This document shows, in pieces, positions 33,532 to 42,201 of a stretch of DNA of 64,000 nt. The notes under the pieces are model-generated. The model worked only from the letters and a program-made list of their open reading frames with translations. It searched no databases and was not told the DNA's origin. The DNA is from CAMPKL01 sp963805925 (lineage in GTDB: Bacteria; Acidobacteriota; Terriglobia; Bryobacterales; UBA6623), in the NCBI GenBank assembly GCA_963805925.1, contig CAWDWB010000004.1, positions 248,001 through 312,000 on the forward strand, written 5' to 3'. Position 1 is the first letter of the stretch. Every line of letters starts with the position of its first letter. Both the position numbers and the translations under genes were made by a program.

Positions 33532-35144
33532 GAAGACCGCAACTCACTCCAAGGAACCCAGCCGACCTTCGCAGACCAATCCATCCAGGCGGACTCCATC
33601 TGCGCAACGCGATCCGGCATGTCGGCGGCCAGATCATGCAGTTCGCTGCGGTCGGCCTCCAAGTCATAGAGTTCCCACGGCGCGTAGTCGTTCGCCGGGT
33701 CGTTGAACAGCGCCACCAGTTTCCAATTCCCCATGCGCACGGCCCGGTGTCCGGCGTGGTCCCAGAAGAGCGCTTCGTGCGGCTCGCGCGAGCCCGTTTT
33801 GAGTATCGGCGCCAGGCTCTTGCCCTGAAGCGGAGTGATCGCCTGGCCCTTGAACTCTGCGGGATACTCGCCCTGGGCCAAGTCGACGCACGTCGCCATC
33901 AGGTCCATCACATGGCCCGGCTCGTCGGTGATCGATCCCTTTGGCGCCTGGATCCCGTCGGGCCAATGGCAAACCAACGGCGATGAGATTCCGCCCTCGT
34001 GGACCCATGTTTTGAACATACGGAACGGCGTATTGCTGGCGTTCGCCCAGGGCCGGTCGTAGCCGTCGAACGAGTCCGCCGGGCCAGGCATCGCATTGGG
34101 GTCGCCCCATGTATTGCGTGGGTTCCCTTGTTTGATATCGGCGCTCTCGTGACACCCGCCGTTGTCTGCCAGGAACAGGATCAGCGTGTTGTCCAGCTTG
34201 CCCAGTTCGCGAATTTTGTCGACGACGCGGCCGATTCCTTGATCCATGCAATCCACCATGGCGGCGTAAACCTCCATGCGGCGTTCCCACAACGGCTTGT
34301 TCTCGGCGTCTTCCCAGGCGGGCACTTCCGGGTCTCGCGGGCTCAGCTTCCACTTCTCGTCGATGAGACCCAATTCGAGCTCTCTTGCGTAACGCCTGTC
34401 GCGTAACCTATCCCAGCCTATTGCATACTTGCCTTTGTACTTCGCGATGTCATCGGGCTTGGCATGCAGCGGCCAATGCGGCGCGGTGAAAGGCAAGTAC
34501 AAGAAGAACGGGTTCTCCTCTTCGCCGTGCTTGCCGAGAAACTCAACGGCATGGTCGGCAATCGCGTCGGTCATATAGAACGAGCCGTCGTCGGGCGGAG
34601 TCCAGGGTTCGTTGCCCAGCGCCATTTGCCGGCCCGCATCGAGCTTGAAGTAGTTCGAGGCGCCGCTAATCAACCCAAAGTATTCGTCGAAACCCCGGTC
34701 CACCGGCCAATGCGGACGCTTCTCGCCGACATGCCACTTACCGCACATCATCGTCGTGTAGCCGGCCGGCTTGAGCGCCTCGGCAATCGTCACACAGTGC
34801 TCGTTCAGGTAGCCCTGATACGCCGGCCGGCCCAAGTCCTCGACCATCTGTCCAACGCCGGCTTGATGTTGATAGACGCCCGTCAGCAACGCGGCTCGAG
34901 TCGGGCAGCAGCGGGACGTGTTGTAGAACTGTCTGAAGCGCAACCCGTTGGCCGCTAGGTACTCCAGCGTCGGCGTTTCGATCTCCCCGCCATAAGGCCC
35001 AATGTCCGAGAAGCCCATGTCGTCGGCCATGATGATCACGATGTTGGGGCGCTTCGTCGCTTCCTTGGTTTGCGTCCCGCAGCCCGCCAGGGCGGCGGCG
35101 CCCGTGAGGCGTAGAAAGTCTCGGCGGTTGATGGTTTCCGGCAT
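33528..35144 (-). CDS. Sulfatase (arylsulfatase type), Tat lipoprotein
   Basis: 538 residues from ATG 35144. The N-terminus NRRDFLRLTGAAALAGC joins a twin-arginine motif to a lipobox (Cys ~22). Metal site IIMADDMGFSD (Asp 41/42). The formylglycine motif is C-C-P-T-R-A-A-L-L-T-G (modified Cys ~79 in C-x-P-x-R), so it needs a formylglycine-generating enzyme that is not in this window. GKWHVGE, APHWPLHA and FLADNGG are further active-site blocks. It hydrolyses sulfate esters, perhaps of polysaccharides, at the cell surface. It is convergent with purK. Confidence 0.92.
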   Translation of the reverse strand: MPETINRRDFLRLTGAAALAGCGTQTKEATKRPNIVIIMADDMGFSDIGPYGGEIETPTLEYLAANGLRFRQFYNTSRCCPTRAALLTGVYQHQAGVGQMVEDLGRPAYQGYLNEHCVTIAEALKPAGYTTMMCGKWHVGEKRPHWPVDRGFDEYFGLISGASNYFKLDAGRQMALGNEPWTPPDDGSFYMTDAIADHAVEFLGKHGEEENPFFLYLPFTAPHWPLHAKPDDIAKYKGKYAIGWDRLRDRRYARELELGLIDEKWKLSPRDPEVPAWEDAENKPLWERRMEVYAAMVDCMDQGIGRVVDKIRELGKLDNTLILFLADNGGCHESADIKQGNPRNTWGDPNAMPGPADSFDGYDRPWANASNTPFRMFKTWVHEGGISSPLVCHWPDGIQAPKGSITDEPGHVMDLMATCVDLAQGEYPAEFKGQAITPLQGKSLAPILKTGSREPHEALFWDHAGHRAVRMGNWKLVALFNDPANDYAPWELYDLEADRSELHDLAADMPDRVAQMESAWMDWSAKVGWVPWSELRSS

Positions 35145-35231
35145 GGCTTCGTGGAGTGTCGCGCAATGACCTGGTTCAATGCAAAGACCGTCACGCATTC
35201 GGAACCTCAGTCCCCTACAATCGGCTACAGC

Positions 35232-35996
35232 ATGAGATGGATATGGGCATTCCTCGCGGCATCGTTGCTGCTGGCGGCCGCCGACGAGAGCTCTCTCAAC
35301 CGATGGCGACTGGAGACGACCACGCCGCTGCAGGCTACGCTGCACCACGTGCAAGGCATTGACGTCGAGGCGGGCGTCTTGTGGGTTTCCTCGGTCGATC
35401 GGGACGCCCAGAAAGGCTATCTGTCGCGCTTCGACCTGGCTACCGGCCGCTTGCTGAAACAAGTCGAAGTGCAGGACGGCCTGCGCTACCACGCCGGCGG
35501 AATCGCCCTCGACGGCGACTCGATCTGGGTCCCCGCCGCCGAGTACGACCGCGACGGTCCGGCCACCATCCAGCGCCGCGACAAGACAACGCTGGAACTG
35601 CAATCCAGCTTCACCGTGGACGACCACATCGGCTGCATCGCCGCCGGCCCCGGCGGACTGATCGGCGGCAATTGGGACAGCCGCACGCTCTATCGCTGGA
35701 CACGCGATGGACGAGAGATCAGCCGCACTCCCAATCCGCAGCCCGCGTCTTACCAGGACCTGAAATGGGCGGACGGCTATCTACTGGCTTCCGGCGGCCT
35801 GGGTCAAGACGCCGGCGCCGTCGATTGGCTTGACCCCGATAGTTTCAAGCTGGTGCGCCGCGTCCTCGCCCATCAAACCGATCGCGGCGTGCCGTTCACC
35901 AACGAAGGGATGACCCTACGCAACGGCACTCTGTACTTCCTACCGGAGGATGATCCGAGCCGTCTGTTCTCGTTTCAGCCGCCTGCCAACCGGTAG
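35232..35996 (+). CDS. DUF6454-like secreted beta-propeller protein
   Basis: 254 residues from ATG 35232; longer frames lack a signal peptide. The signal peptide IWAFLAASLLLAAA is followed by beta-propeller strands with repeated acidic turns (HHVQGIDVEAGVLWVSSVD, YHAGGIALDGDSIWVPAAEY, HIGCIAAGPGGLIGGNWDS, WLDPDSFKLV). The pattern fits DUF6454/NHL-like proteins of unknown function. It is divergent from the sulfatase by 87 bp. Confidence 0.7.
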   Translation: MRWIWAFLAASLLLAAADESSLNRWRLETTTPLQATLHHVQGIDVEAGVLWVSSVDRDAQKGYLSRFDLATGRLLKQVEVQDGLRYHAGGIALDGDSIWVPAAEYDRDGPATIQRRDKTTLELQSSFTVDDHIGCIAAGPGGLIGGNWDSRTLYRWTRDGREISRTPNPQPASYQDLKWADGYLLASGGLGQDAGAVDWLDPDSFKLVRRVLAHQTDRGVPFTNEGMTLRNGTLYFLPEDDPSRLFSFQPPANR

Positions 35997-36212
35997 CAAC
36001 GACTACTTCCTGGCTCGCCGCTCCTCCCTCCACTAGATGCCGTTGATCGAGACGGCCCTGTGACGGCCACAATTCCGGTTCTTCAATGATCGCCGGGCAG
36101 CAGTTGCTAGACCCTCGCCACGGCACTGGCAACCCGAATTAATTCGCCAGAGCCAATCGTCACGGTCAAGTGCGAGACTATACACGATGTTGGAACGGGC
36201 CAACCCTAAGCA

Positions 36213-37280
36213 GTGATCACGCTTGAATCAGCGCTGAGCTTATTAGCTCCTTCCATTCCGACCGTCGCGGTGCTGGCTGTCGTTCTGGCAGTCCTGTTTC
36301 TGACGAAGTACCTGCTTGAGAGGCGGCTCGCCGGAACCGTTGGATCCGGATTTCGCATTCAGCTGATCATGCTCGGACTGACCCTTGCGGGGTTGCTGGT
36401 CGTCATCATGGCCCTTCCCGTGAGCGATACGCTGCGGGGCCAGTTGCTAAGCCTGGTCGGAATTCTTCTCAGCGCTTCCATCGCGCTTTCGTCAACGAAT
36501 TTCCTCAGTAACGCGATGGCCGGAGTCTTGCTGCGCGTCGTCGGCGTGTTTCAAGTGGGAGACTTCGTGCGTGTGGGTGAGCACTTCGGACGGGTTTCCG
36601 AGAGAGGTTTGTTCCATACGGAGATTCAGACCGAAGATCGCGACTTGACGACATTGCCCAACTCTTACTTGGTGACCAATCCCGTCAAGGTAGTGCGCAA
36701 CTCGGGCACGGTTATTTCAGTCGAAGTATCGTTGGGCTATGATGTGCCGCGCGCGCAGGTGGAAGCACTGCTGCTCAGTGCCGCCGGCAAGGCCGGTCTC
36801 GAGGAAGCCTTTGTACAGATCAAGGCCTTGGGTGACTTTTCCGTCCTCTATCGGGCCGCCGGATTGTTGACCGACGTTAAGAGCATCTTGTCCTCTGGTT
36901 CGCGTTTTCGAGGCGCGGTGATGGACGAACTGCATGCCGCCGGAGTGGAAATCGTTTCGCCGAACTTCATGAATACCCGCGCGTTGGGACAGGCGACACG
37001 ATTCATTCCTAAACGCGCGGCGGCCCCGAGCAGGCGGCCAGCCGAGAACTCTCCAGAGGCCCTGGTGTTTGATAAGGCCGAGCAGGCGACAGCGTTGGAA
37101 GAGGTTCGCCGCAGACAGCTCGCGCTAGAGGAAGAAATTGAGCACGATGAGGCTCTGCTCGCAGGAGAGAAGGAAGAGTCCGAACGTCGGCTCTTGGAAG
37201 ATCGGATCGCCACTGCGGAGCGCGAGCGCGACCAGATCGTCCAGGCGCTGCAGCTGGCGCACGAGGCGAAACCGGAGTAA
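36213..37280 (+). CDS. MscS-family small-conductance mechanosensitive channel
   Basis: 355 residues from GTG 36213; no SD is clear. Three membrane helices (about 12-32, 48-70, 78-110) end in the pore helix (ILLSASIALSSTNFLSNAMAG). The MscS beta domain follows: FQVGDFVRVGEHFGRVSERG and TLPNSYLVTNPVKV. The C-terminal ~90 residues are a charged coiled coil (QATALEEVRRRQLALEEEIE ... ERERDQIVQALQLAHEAKPE), an extra cytosolic tail beyond the usual barrel. It is an osmotic safety valve. A TATACA hexamer at 36179 may be the -10. Confidence 0.88.
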   Translation: MITLESALSLLAPSIPTVAVLAVVLAVLFLTKYLLERRLAGTVGSGFRIQLIMLGLTLAGLLVVIMALPVSDTLRGQLLSLVGILLSASIALSSTNFLSNAMAGVLLRVVGVFQVGDFVRVGEHFGRVSERGLFHTEIQTEDRDLTTLPNSYLVTNPVKVVRNSGTVISVEVSLGYDVPRAQVEALLLSAAGKAGLEEAFVQIKALGDFSVLYRAAGLLTDVKSILSSGSRFRGAVMDELHAAGVEIVSPNFMNTRALGQATRFIPKRAAAPSRRPAENSPEALVFDKAEQATALEEVRRRQLALEEEIEHDEALLAGEKEESERRLLEDRIATAERERDQIVQALQLAHEAKPE

Positions 37281-37313
37281 CTTGTGGGGGCACGGAATTT
37301 GGAGAATAGGCGA

Positions 37314-38213
37314 ATGAAAATCAAGTTAGCGATCTTCGCATTGTGCGCGCTTGTTTCAACAGGCGTTGTGTGTGGGCAGGATCCAGCGCCGACGATCGCC
37401 AATCTATCGTACGGGCCGTATGAACGGAACGTACTCGACTTTTGGAAGGCGGAGGGCGATGGGCCGCGTCCGCTGGTGGTCTACATTCACGGCGGCGGCT
37501 GGACCACGGGCGACAAGGCGCAGCCCGCGGAGCGCTACACGCCCTATCTCGAACACGGCATTTCTTACGCGGCGATTACCTATCGGCTGACGCCTGACAA
37601 CCCGTTGCCGGCTCCGGTTTACGACGCGGTGCGGGCGATTCAGTTCATCAAGTCCAAAGCCAAAGAGTGGAACATCGATCCGACGCGCATCGCTTTGACC
37701 GGCGGCAGCGCCGGCGCCTGTACCTCGATGTACATCTTGCTGCACGACGACTTGGCCGACCCCAACTCACCTGACCCCGTGTTGCGCCAGTCGACGCGCG
37801 TTGCTGCTGCGGCTGTGAACGTGGGGCAGACTTCGATCGATCCGAAAGTGATTGAGCCCTGGTTGGGGCCGAACGTGCTGCAGCACCGCATGATCAACAT
37901 GGCCGTGGGCGAGCAGACGATTGAAGGCGCGCTGGCGAACTACGAGAAGTACCGGCCGCTGTACGTGGAGTTCTCGCCGATCAACCACATGACCGCCGAC
38001 GACCCGCCGCTGCTGATGACCTACGGCAACGACATGACGCTGCCGTCGAAGGACGCCGGGCACGGCATTCATCACCCGGTCATGGGCATCAAGATGAAAG
38101 AGAAAGCCGATGCCGTGGGGCAAGAATCGCACCTATTGATTGAAGGCGTTTCGAAGTCCGACAAGTACGCCAGCGCGCAGGACTTTTTGTTCGACGTATT
38201 GCTGAAGCGGTAG
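37314..38213 (+). CDS. Exported alpha/beta-hydrolase esterase
   Basis: 299 residues from ATG 37314. Signal peptide KLAIFALCALVSTGVVCG; a Cys at the end of this could even make it a lipoprotein (VCGQ is not a classic lipobox). Oxyanion motif YIHGGGWTTG and nucleophile elbow LTGGSAGAC (Ser) define the HSL/carboxylesterase group. Possible acid and histidine are near LLMTYGNDM and QESHLLIEG. The substrate is unknown. Its stop is 4 bp before the next gene's ATG, so the two are translated together. Confidence 0.88.
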   Translation: MKIKLAIFALCALVSTGVVCGQDPAPTIANLSYGPYERNVLDFWKAEGDGPRPLVVYIHGGGWTTGDKAQPAERYTPYLEHGISYAAITYRLTPDNPLPAPVYDAVRAIQFIKSKAKEWNIDPTRIALTGGSAGACTSMYILLHDDLADPNSPDPVLRQSTRVAAAAVNVGQTSIDPKVIEPWLGPNVLQHRMINMAVGEQTIEGALANYEKYRPLYVEFSPINHMTADDPPLLMTYGNDMTLPSKDAGHGIHHPVMGIKMKEKADAVGQESHLLIEGVSKSDKYASAQDFLFDVLLKR

Positions 38214-38216
38214 ACG

Positions 38217-39086
38217 ATGTTGGAACCAATTCTCGATGTGTTGATCCGGGCCATGCTGCGCGGCGCCGAACAGGTACTGGCGGTGCGCCGTTCGGGGGAA
38301 ATCGACGCGAGCTACAAGGACGCGACCGAGCTGGTGACCGAAGCCGATAAACGTTCGGACGCGGCCATTCGCGCCGTGTTCGAGACCGAGTTGCGGGCGA
38401 TCGATCCGACGATCGCCTTTCGGCTGGAAGAGTCCGGCGCAAGCGGCAAGCAGGGCCGCCACTGGGTCGGCGCCGACCCGCTGGACGGTACGAATCACTT
38501 TGCCTCGGGAGGCACTTCCTATTCGGTGCAATCGCACTACATCGTGGACGGCGCGCCGCAGATCGGCGTCGTGTTTCAGCCCGAGGTTTATCTGCCGTTG
38601 GCTGAAATGGAGAACTGCGTGGGCCGTATTGCCTACGCGATTCGCGGCGAAGGCGCGTACTACGAGCGCACCGAATTTGTGGGCGGCGAATTCGTGAGAG
38701 GCGAGGCGCGTCCGTTGAAGATGCGCCGCTTTCCGATGCCGCGCAATTTCGTGTCATGCGTGCCGCTAAGCACCAAGATGTCGAGCGAAGAGTGGGACCG
38801 CGCCCGCAAGGTGCTGGAGAGCGGCATTGTTTCTTCTACGACCGGCGTCGGCGGAGCGGGCGGCAACGCGATGCTGACGCTATTTGGCGGACAGCATGTC
38901 TACGCCAACTTGGGCGCGGGAGAAGAGTTGGATTTAGCGCCGCCGCAAGTGATTGCCGAAGAAGCGGGCTTGACGGTGTGGGGCGTGGACCGGCAGTCGC
39001 CGATATGGAATGTCCGCAAGCAGGCTTGCGTTTTTGCGCCGTCGCCGGAGATTGCGGAGCGGTTTTTGGAGGCGGCTGGGCTGTGA
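38217..39086 (+). CDS. Inositol monophosphatase family phosphatase
   Basis: 289 residues, ATG 38217. Metal-binding motifs are ELVTEADKRSD, the Glu pair in FRLEESG, and ADPLDGTNHFASG (canonical DPxDGTxN). Motif B is partly altered: GEELDLAPPQVIAEEAGL instead of W-D-x-A-A-G, though an Asp is kept at the metal position. It dephosphorylates a sugar or inositol phosphate, or possibly PAP or another small phosphate. It is coupled to the esterase upstream. A long noncoding stretch follows. Confidence 0.87.
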   Translation: MLEPILDVLIRAMLRGAEQVLAVRRSGEIDASYKDATELVTEADKRSDAAIRAVFETELRAIDPTIAFRLEESGASGKQGRHWVGADPLDGTNHFASGGTSYSVQSHYIVDGAPQIGVVFQPEVYLPLAEMENCVGRIAYAIRGEGAYYERTEFVGGEFVRGEARPLKMRRFPMPRNFVSCVPLSTKMSSEEWDRARKVLESGIVSSTTGVGGAGGNAMLTLFGGQHVYANLGAGEELDLAPPQVIAEEAGLTVWGVDRQSPIWNVRKQACVFAPSPEIAERFLEAAGL

Positions 39087-39100
39087 GAGATGCGCCGATT

Positions 39101-39190
39101 GGCGACCGCTGGCAACCGCTGAGGGCCGCGAAGGTCCGCGGGAAGGCCTCGGATGTCCGCTGAAGTCCGCGAATGTCCGCTTGGGTCCGC
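39101..39190 (+). repeat. Degenerate decamer array in 10-bp phase
   Basis: Nine consecutive 10-bp units share the register nnnnGTCCGC or a variant. Exact GTCCGC occurs at 39134, 39155, 39165, 39175 and 39185, the last four at precise 10-bp steps. Units at 39101 and 39111 read GGCRACCGCT. The period matches one helical turn, so repeats face one side of the DNA. Confidence 0.65.
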
Positions 39191-39280
39191 CTCGCTTTTG
39201 GCTAAGTTATTGACAATATTTGGTTTCTCATGTTTTGCGACCTGTTTTCGCGGACAGGTGTCTGAAAACCGACGCCCGAC

Positions 39281-39325
39281 GGGCTTTCTTGCCGCAAAAC
39301 AAGAAAGCCCGCCGGAACGGCGGGC
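39281..39325. terminator. Two overlapping stem-loops, terminator-like
   Basis: GGGCTTTCTTG (39281-39291) pairs with CAAGAAAGCCC (39300-39310), an 11-bp stem with 8-nt loop. GCCCGCCG (39307-39314) pairs with CGGCGGGC (39318-39325) around GAA. The stems share 39307-39310, so only one can form fully at a time. No strong T tract follows. Confidence 0.5.
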
Positions 39326-39515
39326 GGATTCCCTTCCAAGCGGGGAACCGGAGATGTCTTTGGGTCGACCCTAGTTTCTGTTTCGCTCTTACGCTGCGGC
39401 TCTTCTGGCTCTGACCGCGCGCCCCTGACACTGCCCCCGATGCATCGGAGCCCCTGGCCGTGTCCGGAACAACCAGGGATCTTCTATTTCCGTTGTAGCA
39501 TGCCGTGTCAAGTGG

Positions 39516-39533
39516 TCCGCCCTAGCGGGCGGA
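39516..39533. terminator. GC hairpin downstream of the TIM-barrel epimerase gene
   Basis: TCCGCCC-TAGC-GGGCGGA, a perfect 7-bp stem, lies ~90 bp beyond the stop of the minus-strand gene ending at 39622. It may help end that transcript; there is no clear U run. Confidence 0.35.
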
Positions 39534-39621
39534 GACGCACGCTAAAGCTGTGCGGCTCGGATCGCGGCTCTGTTGCGCTTGAACCCACGCATCGAGAAGT
39601 GATTCGGCACACGGCCGTACT

Positions 39622-40512
39622 TCAACTGGAATACTTCCTGCTGAGGTCGCGGAGGCGCCTGAGATGCTTCGGTATCGCCGTCTCGGCAGGCTCTGCGTCC
39701 TCGTACTCGAGCGAAACGTAGCCTTTGTACCCAACAGCGGCGAACGTCTTCATGACGCGCTCCCAATCGCAAGCCTCGCTGCGGCCGTCTTCGAAGTGTA
39801 TCGATGTCTTGAACTGCGCATTCACAGCGTACGGCACACACATTTCGATTTCGCGATAGGGGTCGCGCTTAAAATTTCCCGTGTCGAGGTTAATCCCAAC
39901 CCAGGGGTTATCGACCGCCGTCACCATTTCGACGAGCCGCTCGCCATAGAGAGTGATGCCGCCATGGTTCTCAAGACCTAAGATCACGCCCTTCTTACCT
40001 GCATACTCGGCGGCACGCTTCAGGTTCTCGACGACCCATCCCGCCGCCTGATCTTCGGTAGATCCCTCGGGAACGGCTCCGCCGAAGACGCGAATGTGGC
40101 TCGCTCCCAGCTTGTTCGCCACATCTACCCAGTAGCCCAACCAGGCCACTTCCATCTGTTGTTGTTGGGCATCGCCTCTGCAGAGGTTCGAGCGAATCGC
40201 AATTGCCGGAATCTCAATCGCGGAAAGATATGCTTTGCGCCGCAGCGAGAGCAAATGCTCGTCCAGGCCTGTCTTGGGGAGCCAATATACAGTCAGATCG
40301 AGGCCGTCAATGCCATGCTCAACCGCTACGTCGACCAGGTCCTCATAGCTCATCTTGCCGCTTGCGAGTTGCTCACGATAGGAATAGGCACAGAGAGCCG
40401 GTTTGATGCGGGCCGAACCGCCAGTGGCCCTCGGAGCCTCAGCCCACGCCGAAGGGATGAGGCTTGCTGCGGCTGCCGCCGGAACCATCTTGAGAAGTTC
40501 GCGTCGCTTCAT
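39622..40512 (-). CDS. Sugar phosphate isomerase/epimerase-like TIM barrel, Tat-exported
   Basis: 296 residues, ATG 40512 with AAGGAGG upstream. The N-terminus MKRRELLKMVPAAAAASLI is a twin-arginine signal. The rest is an AP-endonuclease-2/xylose-isomerase-like barrel: CAYSYREQ, VAVEHGIDGLDLTVYW, IRVFGGAVPEGS, VILGLENHGG (metal Glu), VGINLDTGNF, SIHFEDG and YVSLEYEDAE (metal ligands). These secreted epimerase-like proteins are frequent in Solibacteres and Planctomycetes; substrates are mostly unknown. A near-consensus promoter lies just upstream. Confidence 0.87.
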   Translation of the reverse strand: MKRRELLKMVPAAAAASLIPSAWAEAPRATGGSARIKPALCAYSYREQLASGKMSYEDLVDVAVEHGIDGLDLTVYWLPKTGLDEHLLSLRRKAYLSAIEIPAIAIRSNLCRGDAQQQQMEVAWLGYWVDVANKLGASHIRVFGGAVPEGSTEDQAAGWVVENLKRAAEYAGKKGVILGLENHGGITLYGERLVEMVTAVDNPWVGINLDTGNFKRDPYREIEMCVPYAVNAQFKTSIHFEDGRSEACDWERVMKTFAAVGYKGYVSLEYEDAEPAETAIPKHLRRLRDLSRKYSS

Positions 40513-40553
40513 AAGCGTGAGGCCTCCTTGCGAGTCGGATCAATCGTCCCGCA

Positions 40554-40582
40554 ATTATAGCGACGGTCGATGGTTTTGACAG
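40554..40582 (-). promoter_or_regulatory. Sigma-70-type promoter for the TIM-barrel epimerase gene
   Basis: On the minus strand CTGTCA (40582-40577), a 17-bp spacer, then a perfect TATAAT (40559-40554). A transcript start near 40547 would leave a ~35-nt leader before ATG 40512. It lies just downstream of the kinase fragment. Confidence 0.65.
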
Positions 40583-40665
40583 CCGACGGGGCCTTGGACG
40601 ACGAGGCCGGCGAATTATCCGTGACGGCGCAGAGGTCATTCCCTCGATGCGATGCTCGTAGGAAT

Positions 40666-40938
40666 CTACTCGGGAGGGGCGCTCAGGCGACCTAAACCGA
40701 GGCTGCCGTCGATCTCATAGACGGGGCAGATGTTGGCGTGGTGCAACGCGGCTGCCGCTTGGGCTTCGCGCAAGAACCTCTCTTTCGCCTCTGTGTCGTT
40801 GAGCAGATGCTGGGCGAGGAACTTCAGCGTCACTTGCCGGTTGAGCTTCGTGTCCTCAGCTTTATGGACGACACCCATCCCGCCCTCGCCGAGCTTCTCG
40901 ACGATCTTGTAGTGGCTAATGGTGGAGCCGATGTGCAA
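40666..40938 (-). pseudogene. Truncated Ser/Thr protein kinase (N-lobe only)
   Basis: 90 residues from 40938. Residues ~8-76 are the start of a Hanks-type kinase: HYKIVEKLGEGGMGVVHKAE (Gly loop), VTLKFL (VAIK lysine), FLREAQAAAALHHANICPVY (alpha-C). Homology stops after YEIDG at about base 40710, and the frame ends 11 codons later. Catalytic HRD, DFG and all later parts are absent. No continuation is found in other frames down to the epimerase promoter, so this is a deletion remnant rather than a frameshift. An intact kinase lies at 43246. Confidence 0.75.
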
Positions 40939-40969
40939 GACGCCGCAATTGTAGCTGGTTTGGCCGCCA

Positions 40970-41401
40970 CTAGCGCGGGCCTAGGGCGAGTTGGGCGATG
41001 TAGTTCTGCGGCAGTTGGAGCGAGACGGCGCCGCGGATGACAAGCCGGCGATACCAGTCGAACGGCAGCAGAGAATCGTCTAGGCTATCGGGTTCGGCGA
41101 TGAAGGTTGAAGCACGAACCATGGCGCCGTCGAGTTCGACCTCGATGCTCGCCAGGCCGTAGCCCGGCTCGAAGAGCACGAGTTGGTCGAGTTGGACGCC
41201 GGAGAGTTGGTAGAGACCGCCGAATGTTTCCGCGATTTCGGAGTCGTCGTTGAGGTTGCATTTGCCGGAACCGTCGCGGCCCCGTTTGTTGAATCGGAAA
41301 CGGTATCCGAGGGTGCGTGCGGGCCGGGCCGGGGGGATATTGCCGACGCGCTCTGCAAGGCGCTCGTGCAACATATTGGAACCGTAGGCGAAGTACAGCA
41401 C
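40970..41401 (-). CDS. Gamma-glutamylcyclotransferase-like protein
   Basis: 143 residues, ATG 41401. The family signature YFAYGSNM opens the protein, and the catalytic Glu is probably in LFEPGYGL. It would cyclise gamma-glutamyl peptides to 5-oxoproline or act on related amides. It follows the methyltransferase at 41414 by 12 bp on the same strand, so the pair likely forms an operon. Confidence 0.85.
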   Translation of the reverse strand: MLYFAYGSNMLHERLAERVGNIPPARPARTLGYRFRFNKRGRDGSGKCNLNDDSEIAETFGGLYQLSGVQLDQLVLFEPGYGLASIEVELDGAMVRASTFIAEPDSLDDSLLPFDWYRRLVIRGAVSLQLPQNYIAQLALGPR

Positions 41402-41413
41402 TGCGCTATTAGG

Positions 41414-42100
41414 TTAACTACGGGCGAGCGCAGACACGACCAGCATGCGATTGCCGCCGCGTTGGAATTCATACGGGACGCGTTGTTGTTCGAGCGAATA
41501 GCCTTCCGCTTCGAGCGCGGCAATGAGCGGTTCGAGATGAGGCGAAGCGTCGCCGGAGTGATCGAGCAACGGGAACAAGCGCACCTCCGCAGCAACTCGC
41601 GCCAGTTCGCGGACCGCGGCTAGGTGGAAGTCGAGCGGAAACTGCTCGGAGTAGGTAAACAGCAGGTGGGAGCACAGCGCCAAGTCGAACTCGAGGTCGG
41701 CGAAAGGCAGCTCAGGCAGGGCGATGGGGCGATAACGGCCTTGCGGCAGACCTTGTGGGAAGTCGGCGATGAAGCGCTGCATGGCAGCGAGGCGCGCCGC
41801 GACGAGCATTTCCGGCGAATCGAACACGGTCCAGACATAGCGGTCCCGGTCGGCGTTGACGTGTTCAATGATTTCCGGCGCCGTCTCGCGGATGCGGGCC
41901 TCGATGGCCTCGGCGCTGTGCCCATACAGCGGATCGCAAGAGACAACGGTCCCGCCAAGTTCCGTGAACTCAGCGTTGAACCCGGCAGGGCCTCCCGCGC
42001 AGTCGAGGATGCGTTTGCGCAGATCGCCGTCGGAGAGAGCGAACATGTCGCGGTACTCAGCCAGGGAGCGCCCCCAGGGCTTGACCTCATTGAGGGACAT
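41414..42100 (-). CDS. SAM-dependent methyltransferase-like protein
   Basis: 228 residues, ATG 42100. The Rossmann motif I is RILDCAGGPAGFNAEF, followed by VVSCDPLY (acidic residue for the ribose hydroxyls). LPFADLEFDLALCSHLLFTY is the motif IV-like strand, with a late RGGNRMLVVS strand. Class I fold; substrate unknown. It is first gene of a two-gene unit with the GGCT-like gene and transcribed away from the tRNA. Confidence 0.85.
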   Translation of the reverse strand: MSLNEVKPWGRSLAEYRDMFALSDGDLRKRILDCAGGPAGFNAEFTELGGTVVSCDPLYGHSAEAIEARIRETAPEIIEHVNADRDRYVWTVFDSPEMLVAARLAAMQRFIADFPQGLPQGRYRPIALPELPFADLEFDLALCSHLLFTYSEQFPLDFHLAAVRELARVAAEVRLFPLLDHSGDASPHLEPLIAALEAEGYSLEQQRVPYEFQRGGNRMLVVSALARS

Positions 42101-42201
42101 GAGTTGAGTTTGGCATGGGCGGATTGAGTCCAGGGCGGCAGCCCCCCTAGGTTTCCCAATTGACTTGAGCCTGCGTCCGATGCTGAGATGAGAGAGTCTG
42201 T

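Larger units (their letters stand above)
39087..39621. other. 535-bp noncoding region with repeats and hairpins
   Basis: No credible coding sequence is visible on either strand. It holds a 10-bp-phased array (39101-39190), an AT-rich patch with a TTGACA hexamer at 39210 but no matching -10, two overlapping hairpins (39281-39325) and a GC hairpin (39516-39533). The left part follows the phosphatase stop by 14 bp. Confidence 0.6.

Noticed and set aside
39205..39215. AGTTATTGACA as a DnaA box or replication origin signal
   Set aside because: Only 7 of 9 bases match TTATCCACA, there is a single copy, and no dnaA, dnaN or other origin genes are near.
39210..39238. TTGACA at 39210 as part of a promoter
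   Set aside because: No -10-like hexamer occurs 16-18 bp downstream and no gene follows on that strand.
39153..39374. Short plus-strand frames in the noncoding region
   Set aside because: They run across the decamer array and hairpins and show no protein-like pattern.
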